This document shows positions 1 through 10,111 of a stretch of 64,000 nt of DNA, piece after piece; the first letter of the stretch is position 1, and each line of letters opens with the position of its first letter. The position numbers and the translations under genes were made by a program. Where the stretch lies: NCBI GenBank assembly GCA_019779905.1, contig JABAKE010000005.1, forward strand, positions 1 through 64,000, written 5' to 3'. A model generated the notes under the pieces. That model was not told where the DNA came from and did no database searches. It worked only from the letters and a program-made list of their open reading frames with translations. The stretch comes from Modestobacter lapidis (lineage in GTDB: Bacteria; Actinomycetota; Actinomycetes; Mycobacteriales; Geodermatophilaceae).

Positions 1-185
1 CGCCAGGTCACCTCGCTGCCGGCGGCGCCGCCACGCACCAGCTCCAGCACGCTGCCCATCACCTGCGGCAGCACCCGGGCCAGCGGCCCGGGGCCGTGGA
101 CGCCGGGCACCGACGTGATGCGCGAGCTCCAGGGCGTCGAAGGGCGGCTGCGGGGCACGTACGCGGAACCGGCCGCACCGCTCAC
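1..185 (-). CDS. Possible partial hypothetical protein (C-terminus outside window)
   Basis: An open frame runs off the left edge on the minus strand from a GTG at 185. It reads through 61 codons without a stop, including a stretch LARVLPQVMGSVLELVRGG that has normal amino-acid composition. It would follow the histidine kinase by about 70 bases in the same direction, so it could be the next gene of that operon. No family is recognised. The opposite strand is also open here, so only the location and coding style support the call. Confidence 0.3.
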   Translation of the reverse strand, partial: MSGAAGSAYVPRSRPSTPWSSRITSVPGVHGPGPLARVLPQVMGSVLELVRGGAAGSEVTW

Positions 186-255
186 GCGGGGCGGCCGGTT
201 CCGCGCTGCACCGCGGCGACGAGCACGGTGCAGGCGATGCGCCGACCGGTACTGC

Positions 256-1671
256 TCACCCCGCCGTGACGTCGGTTCGCCCGGCCGTGTCGGTGGCCGC
301 GGCGGGAAGCCGCACCCGGAGCACCGTCTCGCCCGATCCGGTTTCGATGCTGATGTCGCCGCGGTGCCGGTCGACGATGCGCCGGGAGATGTCCAGACCC
401 AGGCCGGTGCCCTCGCCCACGCCCTTGGTCGTGTAGAAGGGGTCGAAGGCGTGTTCCCTGGTCTCCGGGGACATCCCCGGCCCGGTGTCGGCGATCTCCA
501 CGATCACCGAGCCCCTGCCGAGGCGTGTCGACACGCGCAGCGTCCCGCGGCCGTCCATCGCGTCGAGTGCGTTGGTGATGAGGTTGGTCCAGACCTGGTT
601 GAGCTCCGCGGCGAGGGCCTGGATGCGGGGCACGTCGGCGCCGTGGTCCCGCACCACGGTGACGCCCTTCGGGATCCGGTGCGCCAGCATGACCAGGGTG
701 CTCTCGAGACCTTCCGCCAGGTCGGTGGTCTGCATGGAGGCCCGGTCGAGTTGTGAGTAGGACTTCACCGCCGCGACCAGGTCGGAGATGCGCCGGGTGG
801 ATTCCTTGACCTCGTCCAGCAGGCCGGTCGCCGACAGCGTGTTCGCGACCCAGTCGAGAGCCGCCTCGAGCGGAGCAGCACCCATCGCCGCGGCGACCCG
901 CTCGCACCAGTCGACATCGGCTCCCGCCCCGGCCAGGACCGGAGCGAGCACCCAGTCCCGCGCCACGGCCTTGTCGGACAGCCAGTCCGACAGGGCATCC
1001 TCCCGATCCGCGAGACCCATGGAATCCATGATCGGGGCCCGGGGTCCCAGCTCACGGCGCAAGGTGTCGATCCGGCTGAACTGGTCGGCGCTGATCGGCA
1101 CCGCGGCGAGGCGCTGGAGTGAGGACAGCATCCCCTCGTGCGCGTCGCCGAGGGCGTCGACCGCCCGCGTCGCCGCGGCGGCGGGGTTGTTGAGCTCGTG
1201 GGCCAGCCCGGCCGCCAGGGTGCCGAGGGCGGCGAGCGCCTCCCGCTGTCGGGCCATCGACTCGTAGTTGCGAGCGGACCGTGAGACGCCCTCGATGAGG
1301 TAGAGGCCGAGCGGGAACCGGGCCGCCCACAGCCGTCGCAGGTCCTCGGCGGCCACCCGGAGGATGCGGCCGGCCGTCGCGGCCCGACCGGTCGCGAGGT
1401 AGGCCCCGTGCTCGTCCCACGCGCGGAACCCGCCGGCCCACCGTCCCGGCACGTCCATGACCCCGAGCTGCGTCTCGTCGCGTCCCACATGCCGCAGGAG
1501 GTCGATGCGCCCGTCGAGGAGAACCCACCAGAACCCGGCGCGATGGTTCTCCTGGAACAGGACGTCACCGCACTCGAAGGGCACCTCGGTGCCGGCTTCG
1601 ATCAGGGCCAGCAGTTGGTCGTCGCCGGTGCCGTCGAAGAGCCCGATCCGGCGCAGGTCGTGGAGTTCCAT
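256..1671 (-). CDS. Sensor histidine kinase with N-terminal cNMP-binding-like domain
   Basis: A 471-residue cytosolic kinase with no membrane segments. Residues about 10-115 resemble a CAP_ED/cyclic-nucleotide-binding beta-roll, but the phosphate-binding cassette is poor (GRAATAGR without the usual GE), so it may not bind a nucleotide. A HisKA-like segment with LAHELNNP places the phospho-acceptor at His158. The HATPase domain has an N box (NQVWTNLITNALDAM, about 358-372), a G1 box DTGPGM (395) and GTGLGL (422). The ATG at 1671 shares its A with the TGA of the upstream REC/TrxR gene, so the two are translationally coupled and probably form a signalling pair. A longer upstream frame merely reads through the neighbour. 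Confidence 0.9.
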   Translation of the reverse strand: MELHDLRRIGLFDGTGDDQLLALIEAGTEVPFECGDVLFQENHRAGFWWVLLDGRIDLLRHVGRDETQLGVMDVPGRWAGGFRAWDEHGAYLATGRAATAGRILRVAAEDLRRLWAARFPLGLYLIEGVSRSARNYESMARQREALAALGTLAAGLAHELNNPAAAATRAVDALGDAHEGMLSSLQRLAAVPISADQFSRIDTLRRELGPRAPIMDSMGLADREDALSDWLSDKAVARDWVLAPVLAGAGADVDWCERVAAAMGAAPLEAALDWVANTLSATGLLDEVKESTRRISDLVAAVKSYSQLDRASMQTTDLAEGLESTLVMLAHRIPKGVTVVRDHGADVPRIQALAAELNQVWTNLITNALDAMDGRGTLRVSTRLGRGSVIVEIADTGPGMSPETREHAFDPFYTTKGVGEGTGLGLDISRRIVDRHRGDISIETGSGETVLRVRLPAAATDTAGRTDVTAG

Positions 1672-3323
1672 CACGTCATCGCCAGGTAGCGGTGGACGAG
1701 GTAGACCGACATGGCTCCCTCTCCTACGGCCGAGGCCACCCGTTTCATCGAGTCCAGCCGGACGTCTCCGGCAGCGAAGACCCCGGGGACACTGGTCTCC
1801 AGCGTGAACGGCGGCCGTGCCTCGGCCCATGCAGTGGGGGACAGGCCCAGCAGGTCCTGCCCGGTGAGGATGAACCCTTTGGCGTCCCGGGCCACCTCAC
1901 CGCCCAGCCAGTCGGTGCGTGGTGACGCGCCGATGAAGACGAACAGCCAGTTGACGGCGACGTGCTCGCCCGCGCCGGAGTCGCGGTCGGTGAGCGTGAC
2001 GGCCTCCAGGTGGCCGTCGCCGCGTGCGTCGGTCACCTCGCTGCGCAGCCGTACCTCGATGTTGGCGGTGGCCTGGATCCGCGCTACGAGGTAGAGGGAC
2101 ATGCCTTCCTCGAGCGATGACCCGCGCACCACCAGGACAACGCGCCCGGCGTACTGCGCGAGGTTCAGGGCGGCCTGACCGGCCGAGTTGGCCGCGCCGA
2201 CGATGAGCACGTCGTCGCCCTTGCACTGGACCGCGTCGCTGGCGTTCGCGCCGTAGTAGACGCCGCGTCCGGTGAGCTCGGCCAGTCCCGACGCCTCCAG
2301 GCGACGGTAGGAGACCCCGGTGGACACGACGATCGCGCGCGCCTCCAGCTCGCCGGTGTCGAAGCAGACCGCCCGGACCGGGCCGCGTCGCTGCAGCGAC
2401 ACCACGTCGCGAGCCAGCAGCATCTCGGCGCCGAAGCGGCCCGCCTGCGCGACGGCACGCTGGGTGAGATCGGCGCCGGACAGCCCCCTGGGGAATCCGA
2501 GGTAGTTCTCGATAGAGGCGCTCTGCGCCGCCTGTCCTCCGGGCGCCTCGCGCTCCACCACCACGGTGCGCAACCCCTCCGAGGCGGCATAGACGGCGGC
2601 GGCCAGTCCGGCCGGGCCGGCGCCGACGATGCAGAGGTCGTAGAGGGGCTGGAGGGCACGGGTGCGCAGGCCGAGCGCAGCGGCGAGATCGAGGGTCGAC
2701 GGCGACCGCAGCACCTCCTTGTCGGGGACGAAGACCAGCGGGAGCTCGTCGACCTCCGCCTCGGCCAGTGCCTGCAGCCGATGCCCCTCGGTGTCGCGGT
2801 CGACGTCGACCCACCGATAGGGAACGTAGTTGCGGGTGAGGAAGGTCTTGATCTCGTGGCTCCGGTCCGACCAGCGGTGCCCGACCACCCGCACGTCATC
2901 GGTCTCCCGCGGGTGCGCCCGCTGCCAGTCGGCGAGCAGATCGTCGATGACGGGGTAGAGCCGCTCGGCCGGCGGGTCCCACGGCTTGACCAGGTAGTAG
3001 TCCAGCCCGATGTCGTTGATCGCCTTGATGGCGACGTCCGTGTCGGCGTAGGCGGTCAACAGCAGGAGCTTGGCCTCCGGGGCGTGGCGGCGGGCCTGCT
3101 CGAGCATCTCGGTCCCGGTCATCCCGGGCATCCGCTGGTCGGTCGCGATCAGCGCGACCGGGCGCAGCCGCAGGGCCAGCTCTTCCAGCGCGGCGAGGGC
3201 TTCGGCGCCGGACGACGCGCGGACGATCCGGTAGTCCGATCCGTACCGGGCCCGGAGGTCGCGGGTGATCGCCCGCAGCACCATCGGGTCGTCGTCCACG
3301 GTCACGATGGTCGCCTTGCTCAT
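1671..3323 (-). CDS. Response regulator receiver fused to thioredoxin-reductase-like FAD oxidoreductase
   Basis: A 550-residue fusion. Residues 1-135 are a receiver domain with acidic pocket (VDDD), phospho-acceptor Asp62 in ATDQRMPG and Lys113 in LVKPW. Residues about 140-222 resemble a glutaredoxin/thioredoxin-like spacer. Residues 228-550 are a class II pyridine nucleotide-disulphide oxidoreductase fold with the FAD loop GAGPAG (234), ENYLGFP, an NAD(P) loop GAANSAG (376) and a C-terminal GVFAAGDVR motif. The CxxC redox pair expected after GRGVYYGA is absent (NASDAVQC instead), so it is not an ordinary thioredoxin reductase. The start is set by AGGAGGT nine bases before the ATG. Flavin chemistry is probably controlled by phosphorylation from the coupled downstream kinase (inference). 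Confidence 0.9.
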   Translation of the reverse strand: MSKATIVTVDDDPMVLRAITRDLRARYGSDYRIVRASSGAEALAALEELALRLRPVALIATDQRMPGMTGTEMLEQARRHAPEAKLLLLTAYADTDVAIKAINDIGLDYYLVKPWDPPAERLYPVIDDLLADWQRAHPRETDDVRVVGHRWSDRSHEIKTFLTRNYVPYRWVDVDRDTEGHRLQALAEAEVDELPLVFVPDKEVLRSPSTLDLAAALGLRTRALQPLYDLCIVGAGPAGLAAAVYAASEGLRTVVVEREAPGGQAAQSASIENYLGFPRGLSGADLTQRAVAQAGRFGAEMLLARDVVSLQRRGPVRAVCFDTGELEARAIVVSTGVSYRRLEASGLAELTGRGVYYGANASDAVQCKGDDVLIVGAANSAGQAALNLAQYAGRVVLVVRGSSLEEGMSLYLVARIQATANIEVRLRSEVTDARGDGHLEAVTLTDRDSGAGEHVAVNWLFVFIGASPRTDWLGGEVARDAKGFILTGQDLLGLSPTAWAEARPPFTLETSVPGVFAAGDVRLDSMKRVASAVGEGAMSVYLVHRYLAMT

Positions 3324-3624
3324 GGGGCGGTACCTCCTGGCGGGCGCATGCACTGCAGGGTCAGTGCCGAGGCTCGTCCGCCGAGCCGTCGGTAGGCGCT
3401 ACCCGACGACCTGCTCGATCGCCCGCGCTGGCCGGCGTCATCGCTCTCCGGTAGGAGCCGAGGGATGGTGCCGCCATCCAAGCACGGACAGGACCGCCGG
3501 ATGGGTGCTCAGCGCACCCGGATTCCCTGCACCGACCGGCTGCCCGGGACCCGGGGCGGCGATCTCCCGGCGTGGTTCTACGGGCGGACCCGGAAGACGA
3601 CGCGGGCGCACCGCCCCGACTCGA
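3324..3624. other. Intergenic, no gene seen
   Basis: About 300 bases upstream of the REC/TrxR operon and downstream of the NTF2-like gene. It should hold the promoter of the REC/TrxR-kinase operon, but no convincing -35/-10 pair stands out. The open frames crossing it have no family resemblance. Confidence 0.5.
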
Positions 3625-4089
3625 TCACAGCCCGAGGTCACCCAGCCCTGGGTGGTCATCGGGGCGCCGTCCCAGTGGCCAGTGGTAGAGACGCTCGGCC
3701 TCGGTGATGGGCAGGTCGTTGATGCTGGCGTGGCGCCGGCGCATCAGGCCGTTCTCGTCGAATTCCCAGTTCTCGTTGCCGTAGGAGCGGAACCAGCTCC
3801 CGGAGTCGTCGTGGAACTCATAGGCGAACCGGACGGCGATCCGGTTGCCTTCGAAGGCCCACACTTCTTTGATCAGCCGGTACTCCAGCTCCCGCCGCCA
3901 CTTGCGGGTCAGGAAGGCCACGATCTCGTCCCGCCCGGTGACGAACTCCGCCCGGTTCCGCCATCGCGAGTCGATCGTGTAGGCACCGGCGACCTTCTCG
4001 GGATCGCGCGCGTTCCAGGCGTCCTCGGCGAGGCGCACCTTCTGCACCGCCGTCTCGTGGTCGAACGGGGGCAACGGCGGTCGGGTCAT
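3625..4089 (-). CDS. NTF2-like protein of the DUF1348 family
   Basis: 154 residues covering the whole length typical of DUF1348. Characteristic stretches are [16 protein letters not shown] near residue 27, then [19 protein letters not shown], a YEFHDDSG...[10 protein letters not shown] block and a closing [13 protein letters not shown]. The fold is a cone-shaped SnoaL/NTF2 dimer; no catalytic function is established for the family. GAGAGGAG sits ten bases before the ATG. It stands alone between the TetR gene and the signalling operon on the same strand. Confidence 0.88.
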   Translation of the reverse strand: MTRPPLPPFDHETAVQKVRLAEDAWNARDPEKVAGAYTIDSRWRNRAEFVTGRDEIVAFLTRKWRRELEYRLIKEVWAFEGNRIAVRFAYEFHDDSGSWFRSYGNENWEFDENGLMRRRHASINDLPITEAERLYHWPLGRRPDDHPGLGDLGL

Positions 4090-4150
4090 GGCGTGCTCCT
4101 CTCGGTGGGGCGGGCGTCCAGGACGCCCGCAGGGTGTGGCCGCGCTGTGG

Positions 4151-4738
4151 TCAGTCGGCGAGCAGTGCGCACCAGGCGTCGGTCATCAGGTCCAGTGCCT
4201 CGTCGCGGCCGACGTCCCAGCCGCGCCGCATCCATCGCACCGAGGAGAACTCGAGCTGCCCGAAGGCGAGGACCCCGCGGATGCGCCGGGTCGACCCCTC
4301 GAAGCGGTCGGCGCGGTCCAGCCCGTTCTCGATGTCACCGATCGCGCTCTCGAACCACTCGTCGACGGCTTCCCGGATCTCCGCGTCGGACGCTGCGGCC
4401 TCGTGCGCCGCCGTCACGTACGGGCGGATCTCCGGCCATTGGTCGATCTTGCGGGACAGCCAGGTGCGGATCTGCGCGCGATCGCCCGAGGCGATCACCG
4501 CGGCCAGGGGCGGGTCGTCCGCGGTGGTGAGGATGGTGTCGACGACGGCGATCAGTTCCCGGAGCAGCTGCGCCTTCGACGGGAAGTGCAGGTAGAACGT
4601 CGTCCGGGTGGTGCCGGCCGCGGCGGCGATGTCGTCGATCGTGGTGGCCCCGTAGCCCTTGGCCTCGAAGCAGCGGAGTCCTTCCCTGAGCAGCAGCTCA
4701 CGGGTCATGCGCTTCTGGGCCTCGCGGAGACTGCTCAC
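4151..4738 (-). CDS. TetR family transcriptional regulator
   Basis: About 195 residues from a GTG at 4738; the open frame extends to 4819 but that extension has no family character. The N-terminus holds a TetR helix-turn-helix ([25 protein letters not shown]), and the rest is a helical ligand-binding domain. A 17-bp palindrome lies about 54 bases upstream of the start, consistent with autoregulation. It lies just behind the gentisate module in the same direction but is separated from it by a strong terminator, so it probably has its own promoter. Ligand unknown. Confidence 0.85.
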   Translation of the reverse strand: MSSLREAQKRMTRELLLREGLRCFEAKGYGATTIDDIAAAAGTTRTTFYLHFPSKAQLLRELIAVVDTILTTADDPPLAAVIASGDRAQIRTWLSRKIDQWPEIRPYVTAAHEAAASDAEIREAVDEWFESAIGDIENGLDRADRFEGSTRRIRGVLAFGQLEFSSVRWMRRGWDVGRDEALDLMTDAWCALLAD

Positions 4739-4791
4739 CGCACGAGGATAGGTCGACAGCGAGCAGCGGCACCGTTCCGCGCATTCATCTC

Positions 4792-4808
4792 CTTGGCAGT
4801 GTGCCAAG
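4792..4808. promoter_or_regulatory. Palindromic operator candidate upstream of the TetR gene
   Basis: CTTGGCA-GTG-TGCCAAG is a perfect inverted repeat with 7-base arms and a 3-base centre, located between the terminator of the gentisate module and the TetR start. Size and position fit a TetR-family operator. It is not followed by a T-run, and the stronger hairpin next door already serves as terminator. Confidence 0.55.
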
Positions 4809-4844
4809 TGAACGAACACGATGTGGGCCGGTGGCGCGCCGGGG

Positions 4845-4877
4845 CGGACGTCCGCCGAGGACCCCGGCGGACGTCCG
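4845..4877 (-). terminator. Terminator hairpin of the gentisate module
   Basis: A perfect 13-base inverted repeat (CGGACGTCCGCCG / CGGCGGACGTCCG) with a 7-base loop begins three bases after the monooxygenase stop codon. The stem is very GC-rich with no clear U-tract, as is common for actinobacterial terminators. Confidence 0.7.
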
Positions 4878-4879
4878 GC

Positions 4880-6150
<1,271 letters not shown>

Positions 6151-6151
<1 letters not shown>

Positions 6152-7005
6152 CAGTTCCCTCCCAGGGTGACCGGGTCCGCGACGACGGTGTTCTGGCAGC
6201 GGCCCAGGCCGGCGATCTCGGTGCTGAGCTGCTGCCCGACCTCCAGGTAGCGGGCCGGCTTGCGGGCGTGGCCGACCCCGCCCGGGGTGCCGGTGGCGAG
6301 AACGTCACCGGGCCGGAGGGTGCCCATCGTGGAGACGTACTCGACCAGGGCGACCGGGTCGAAGAGCAGGTCGCCGGTGGTGTCCTCCTGCACGGTCTCG
6401 CCGTCGACCTTCGTGCTGATCGCCAGCGCGGGCCGGACCCCGCCGGGCAGCTCGTCGGGGGTGACCAGGTAGGGGCCCAGGGGAGTGGTGGCCTCCCAGC
6501 TCTTGCCCTGCAGCCACTCTCGGGTGCGGAACTGCCAGTCGCGGCAGGTGACGTCGTTGAGCACCGCGAAGCCGGCGATGGCCCGCTCGGCCTCGGCGCC
6601 CCGCGCCCGCCGGACCGGGGCGCCGATGATGACCGCGAGCTCGCACTCCCAGTCGAACTCGCCGGTCTCCGGGGGCTTGACGATCTCGTCGTTGGCGCCG
6701 ACGAGGGAGTCGGCGTACTTGCTGAACAGCGTCGGGTACTCGGGCAGGTCCCGGCCCATCTCCAGGATGTGGTTGCGGTAGTTGAGGCCGACGCAGATGA
6801 CCTTGCCCGGTCGCGGTACGACGGGCGCGAAGGCCGCGCCGCGCACCTCGGCCGCCACCTCGGTCGCGGCCGCGGCCCGCTCCTGCCAGTTCGGGGTGGC
6901 GAGGAAGCTGCCCAGGTCGTCGGCGCCCAGGTCGACGAGGGAGTCCTCGTCCACCCGGACCGCCCGGGTCCGGCCCTCGAGGGTGCGGATGGTCGCCAGC
7001 TTCAT
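6151..7005 (-). CDS. Fumarylacetoacetate hydrolase family protein, likely fumarylpyruvate/maleylpyruvate hydrolase
   Basis: 284 residues with the FAH fold. GKVICVGLNYRNH opens the catalytic domain; metal ligands lie in the EFDWECELAVIIG block and a Lys-containing REWLQGKSWE segment; GDVLATGTPGGVG is the C-terminal family signature. In the gentisate route it would cleave fumarylpyruvate to fumarate and pyruvate, or maleylpyruvate directly. It overlaps the upstream dioxygenase gene by ATGA and the downstream hydroxylase by one base. A longer frame into the dioxygenase gene is read-through. No maleylpyruvate isomerase is present in the window. Confidence 0.88.
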
Positions 7006-8150
7006 CGGGTGCCCTCCTCGACAGCGACGCGGTCGAGGCGCAGGGCCTCGAAGATGGGGGCGTCGCTGAAGCTGAAGAGGTCCAGGGCGCCGGAGTCGGA
7101 GTCGGAGGCGCCGGCCTCCGAGCGGATCGACAGCGGCTGCCAGGACGGGACGACGAAGAGGTCGCCGCGCTCGACCCGCCAGGAGGCGTCGCCGACGGTG
7201 ACCGTGCCGGTGCCGTCGAACACCTGGTGCACCGACGACCCGGCCTGCCGCCGCGGCGCGGTCTCGGTTCCGGTGCGCAGGCGGTGCATCTCGGCGCGGA
7301 TGGTCGGCAGGACGTCGCCGCCGGTGGTCGGGTTGGCGAAGCGGACGGCGGCGTGGCCGGGCTCCACCGTGCCGGGGTGCCCCTCGGCCTCCAGCTCGAG
7401 CTGGTCGGTCAGGGCGGCGTCGGTGTCCGCCCACCGGTAGTTCAGCAACGGGGTGCCCGCCGTCGCGCCCGGCGCCGACACCGGCCGCAGACCGGGGTGC
7501 CCCCACAGCCGCTGGGATCGGGACCGCTCCGGCGTCGTCCGCTCCTCGGCGCTGATCCGGTCGCGGCCGAACTCGAAGAACTGCGACTCGGTGGCGTACT
7601 GGAACGGGATGTCCAGGCCGTCGATCCAGGCCATCGGCCGGTTCGCGGCGTTGTGGTGGGCGTGCCAGTTCCAGCCGGCCTGGGGAAGGAAGTCACCGCG
7701 GTTCATCGGCACCGGGTCGCGGCCCACGACGGTCCACACGCCCTCGCCCTCGACGACGAAGCGGAAGGCGTGCTGGGTGTGCCGGTGCTCGGGGGCGTCC
7801 TCGCCGGGCATCAGGTACTGGATGGCCGCCCACAACGTGGGGGTGGCGTAGGGCTTGCCGCCCAGCGCCGGGTTGGCCAGCGCGATGGCGCGCCGCTCAC
7901 CGCCGCGCCCGACGGGGACGAGGTGACCGGCCTGGTCGGCCAGCCGCAGCAGGTTGCGCCAGCGCCACACGTGCGGCGCGGCCTTGGACCGGGGGTGCGC
8001 CGGCATGAGATCGCCGATCTCGGTCCAGAGTGGGACCAGCAGCTCCTCCTCGAAGCCGCGGTAGAGCTCCTCGAGCGCGGGCGTCGGGGTCGGCTGGTCC
8101 GGGGCGTCCACGGCGGTCAGCGAGACCGGGGACGAGAGCTGCTGGGTCAT
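7002..8150 (-). CDS. Gentisate 1,2-dioxygenase (bicupin)
   Basis: 382 residues, the usual length of gentisate dioxygenase. The first cupin has Fe(II) ligands in EHRHTQHAFRFVVEG and a later His in NWHAHHN; the second, degenerate cupin covers about 270-360 (SSVHQVFDGTGTVTVGD, RGDLFVVPSWQP). It opens gentisate to maleylpyruvate. GGGAGGAA lies nine bases before the ATG. It is the first gene of a three-gene operon with 1-4 base overlaps, transcribed away from an IclR gene that is probably its regulator. 1-Hydroxy-2-naphthoate dioxygenase is an alternative within the same family. Confidence 0.9.
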   Translation of the reverse strand: MTQQLSSPVSLTAVDAPDQPTPTPALEELYRGFEEELLVPLWTEIGDLMPAHPRSKAAPHVWRWRNLLRLADQAGHLVPVGRGGERRAIALANPALGGKPYATPTLWAAIQYLMPGEDAPEHRHTQHAFRFVVEGEGVWTVVGRDPVPMNRGDFLPQAGWNWHAHHNAANRPMAWIDGLDIPFQYATESQFFEFGRDRISAEERTTPERSRSQRLWGHPGLRPVSAPGATAGTPLLNYRWADTDAALTDQLELEAEGHPGTVEPGHAAVRFANPTTGGDVLPTIRAEMHRLRTGTETAPRRQAGSSVHQVFDGTGTVTVGDASWRVERGDLFVVPSWQPLSIRSEAGASDSDSGALDLFSFSDAPIFEALRLDRVAVEEGTR

Positions 8151-8277
8151 GACTGGGGTTCCTCCCGTGCGGCGGGGGCTCAGGGCGAGGAAGGGGCACG
8201 CGTGGCGTTCCGCGCCCCTGGCGGTGGATCACCTCAGCATGGACGCCCTTCTGTTTTGCGGGATAGGCTTTTCTACT
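8151..8277. promoter_or_regulatory. Divergent promoter region, gentisate operon / IclR
   Basis: This 127-base gap separates the divergent dioxygenase and IclR genes. Its right half (about 8247-8277) is locally AT-rich. A -10-like TAGGCT (8264-8269) lies eight bases before the IclR GTG, which would give a leaderless regulator transcript. Repeated TTTT-containing half-sites around 8251-8272 could be IclR operators. No experimental support. Confidence 0.45.
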
Positions 8278-9018
8278 GTGAAGAACAGGCCGCCGTACGC
8301 CATCGCCTCGGTCGACTCGGCGCTGCTGCTGGCGACGCTGCTCCAGCAGGAAGGGCCGCTGCGCGTCACCGATGCCGCGGAACGCCTCGGCGTCTCGGTT
8401 TCCACGGCCCACCGGCTGCTCGGGATGCTCGTCTACCGGGACTTCGCGATGCAGCTGCCCGACCGCCGGTACGGGGCCGGGCAGGTCCTGCGCGGCGCGA
8501 CGGTCCAGCAGACGCCGACGGTCCGGCTGCGTGAGGTCGCGCTCCCGCACCTGCGGCGCCTGGTCGACGCCCTCGGGGAGACGGCCAACGTGATGGTCCT
8601 GGCCGGCACGCAGGTGCGGTTCGTCGCCACGGTCGAGTGCGACCAGATCCTGCGGGTCGGCGACCGCACCGGCCGGACGCTGCCCGCGCACCTGTCCTCG
8701 GGCGGCAAGGCGCTGCTGGCCATGCTCGACGACGAGGCGCTCGCGCCCTGCCTCGCCGCCGTCGACGGCGACACCGCGGCCAGGCTGCACCGGGAGCTGC
8801 GCACGGTCCGGCGCCGTGGGTTCGCGGTCAACGACCAGCAGACCGAGGCCGGGCTGACGGCGATCGGCGTCGCCGTGCCCGACCCGGCACGATCGGTCCG
8901 CGCCGCGGTCTCGGTGGCCGTGCCGACCGCCCGGTACTCGCGCGAGGCGCTCCCGAGGTGTGCCGCCCAGCTGTCGGGCGCAGCCGCCGGCATCGCCCGG
9001 GACCTGGCCCTCGGTTGA
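8278..9018 (+). CDS. IclR family transcriptional regulator
   Basis: 246 residues from GTG 8278, chosen because the typical IclR start (ASVDSALLLATLLQQEG) begins about ten residues later; earlier in-frame ATGs exist. The N-terminal winged HTH contains LRVTDAAERLGVSVSTAHRLLGMLVYRDF. The C-terminal effector domain has RVGDRTGRTLPAHLSSGGKALLA and a closing GLTAIGVAVPDP, both family hallmarks. It is divergent from the gentisate operon, so control of that operon in response to gentisate or 3-hydroxybenzoate is a reasonable inference. Confidence 0.9.
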   Translation: MKNRPPYAIASVDSALLLATLLQQEGPLRVTDAAERLGVSVSTAHRLLGMLVYRDFAMQLPDRRYGAGQVLRGATVQQTPTVRLREVALPHLRRLVDALGETANVMVLAGTQVRFVATVECDQILRVGDRTGRTLPAHLSSGGKALLAMLDDEALAPCLAAVDGDTAARLHRELRTVRRRGFAVNDQQTEAGLTAIGVAVPDPARSVRAAVSVAVPTARYSREALPRCAAQLSGAAAGIARDLALG

Positions 9019-9052
9019 GCCGGGAGCACGGCGCGGGAGCGGGGGACCTCTC

Positions 9053-9739
9053 TCAGTCGTCCTGCCGGCGGCGCACCATCTCGGCGATCCAGACGGGCGC
9101 GAACGGAGACGTGCAGTTCGGCGGAGTGGGGTAGTCCTTGAGCACCTCCAGGCGCTCACCGATGTCGATGGCTCGGGCGCGGTGCTCGGCGTGCTGGATC
9201 CCGATCTGCGCCAGGCAGTCGTTCATCGACCACTGCAGGCGGTCCGGGGCGTTCCGCATCGTCGCCTCGATGACGTCGAGCAGGCCGGCCAGCTCGAGGC
9301 CGGCGGGTCGTTTCGCCACGCGTTCGGTGGTCAGCGCCCAGCCGGCACTCGCCACCACCGGATCCGGGTCGGCCGACCAGGCCACGCGGAGCTCCTCGGC
9401 GTGCGGGCTCTTCTTCACCACGTAGTTCACCAGCCAGTCGTGCACCTTGGGGGCGCGCGACTGGCGCACCATGACGTCCAGCTCGTGCTGCTCGAACGCC
9501 TTCGGGCGGCAGATCAGGATCGCCAGCAGTCTCGCCGCGGTGTCGTCGGTCTCCCAGAGCCGGCGCGCGAGTTCCTGCTGCGTCTTCAGCTGCTTCGCGA
9601 GCGCGCGCAGCCGGCCGAGGTTCACCCCGTGGTCGTCACCGTGCCGCTCGTTCACCGCGCGTGCCCTCGGGTCCTCGAGCGCGGCCAGCTCGGCCAGCAC
9701 CTCGGCCACCGTCGTCCCGGTCACCGTCGTCCTGGCCAC
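9053..9739 (-). CDS. DNA alkylation repair protein, AlkD-like HEAT-repeat glycosylase
   Basis: 228 residues from a GTG at 9739, chosen because AGGAGG lies six bases upstream; the open frame extends further but without RBS or family character. The protein is a row of helical pairs. Family-like segments are LGRLRALAKQLKTQQELARRLW, a WLVNYVVKKSP block, and VVASAGWAL near the third quarter. AlkD-type enzymes remove N3/N7-alkylated purines using a Trp/Asp cleft. It stands alone, convergent with the IclR gene. Confidence 0.75.
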   Translation of the reverse strand: MARTTVTGTTVAEVLAELAALEDPRARAVNERHGDDHGVNLGRLRALAKQLKTQQELARRLWETDDTAARLLAILICRPKAFEQHELDVMVRQSRAPKVHDWLVNYVVKKSPHAEELRVAWSADPDPVVASAGWALTTERVAKRPAGLELAGLLDVIEATMRNAPDRLQWSMNDCLAQIGIQHAEHRARAIDIGERLEVLKDYPTPPNCTSPFAPVWIAEMVRRRQDD

Positions 9740-10111
9740 TTCGGCCTCCTGTCCGTTCCGTGCGGAATGCATCCTGCGAGGCGAGCACGCCAACGACCCG
9801 GCCGGGCAGCGGTGCGGTCCGGCTGCAGGACGCCGTCCAGGCCCCGGAGCGTATCGCCGGCGCATCCAGGGGCGGTGAGCTGCTTCGCTCACCGGGGCGG
9901 AGCCCTGCCCACCCTCCCGGTCGTCCGCCTCCGGCTAGTCGCCTCCGGCTATTCCGCCGTCGCCGTCCGCGTCGTGAACGGCAGCACGAGCCGCGAGAGG
10001 TCGGGGCGCGGGCGACCAGCCCGGGCGTGCCCGGCGCGGGGGAGGACTGACCGCTGAGCGGCTGCGTCCGGGCAGGGTCCCGCGGTCAGCGTGCGGCCCC
10101 CTCTGCCGTGG
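9740..10111. other. Intergenic, no gene seen
   Basis: About 370 bases between the AlkD-like gene and the next minus-strand gene. It holds the AlkD promoter side and a GC-rich stretch with no convincing ORF, repeat or RNA. Confidence 0.5.

Noticed and set aside
115-756. Long plus-strand open frame opposite the histidine kinase
   Set aside because: It lies antisense to a gene with clear kinase motifs and has the Arg/Gly/Pro-rich composition typical of shadow frames in GC-rich DNA.
4792-4808. The 17-bp palindrome as a second terminator
   Set aside because: The loop of three bases and lack of a T-run, together with the much stronger hairpin just beside it, favour an operator.
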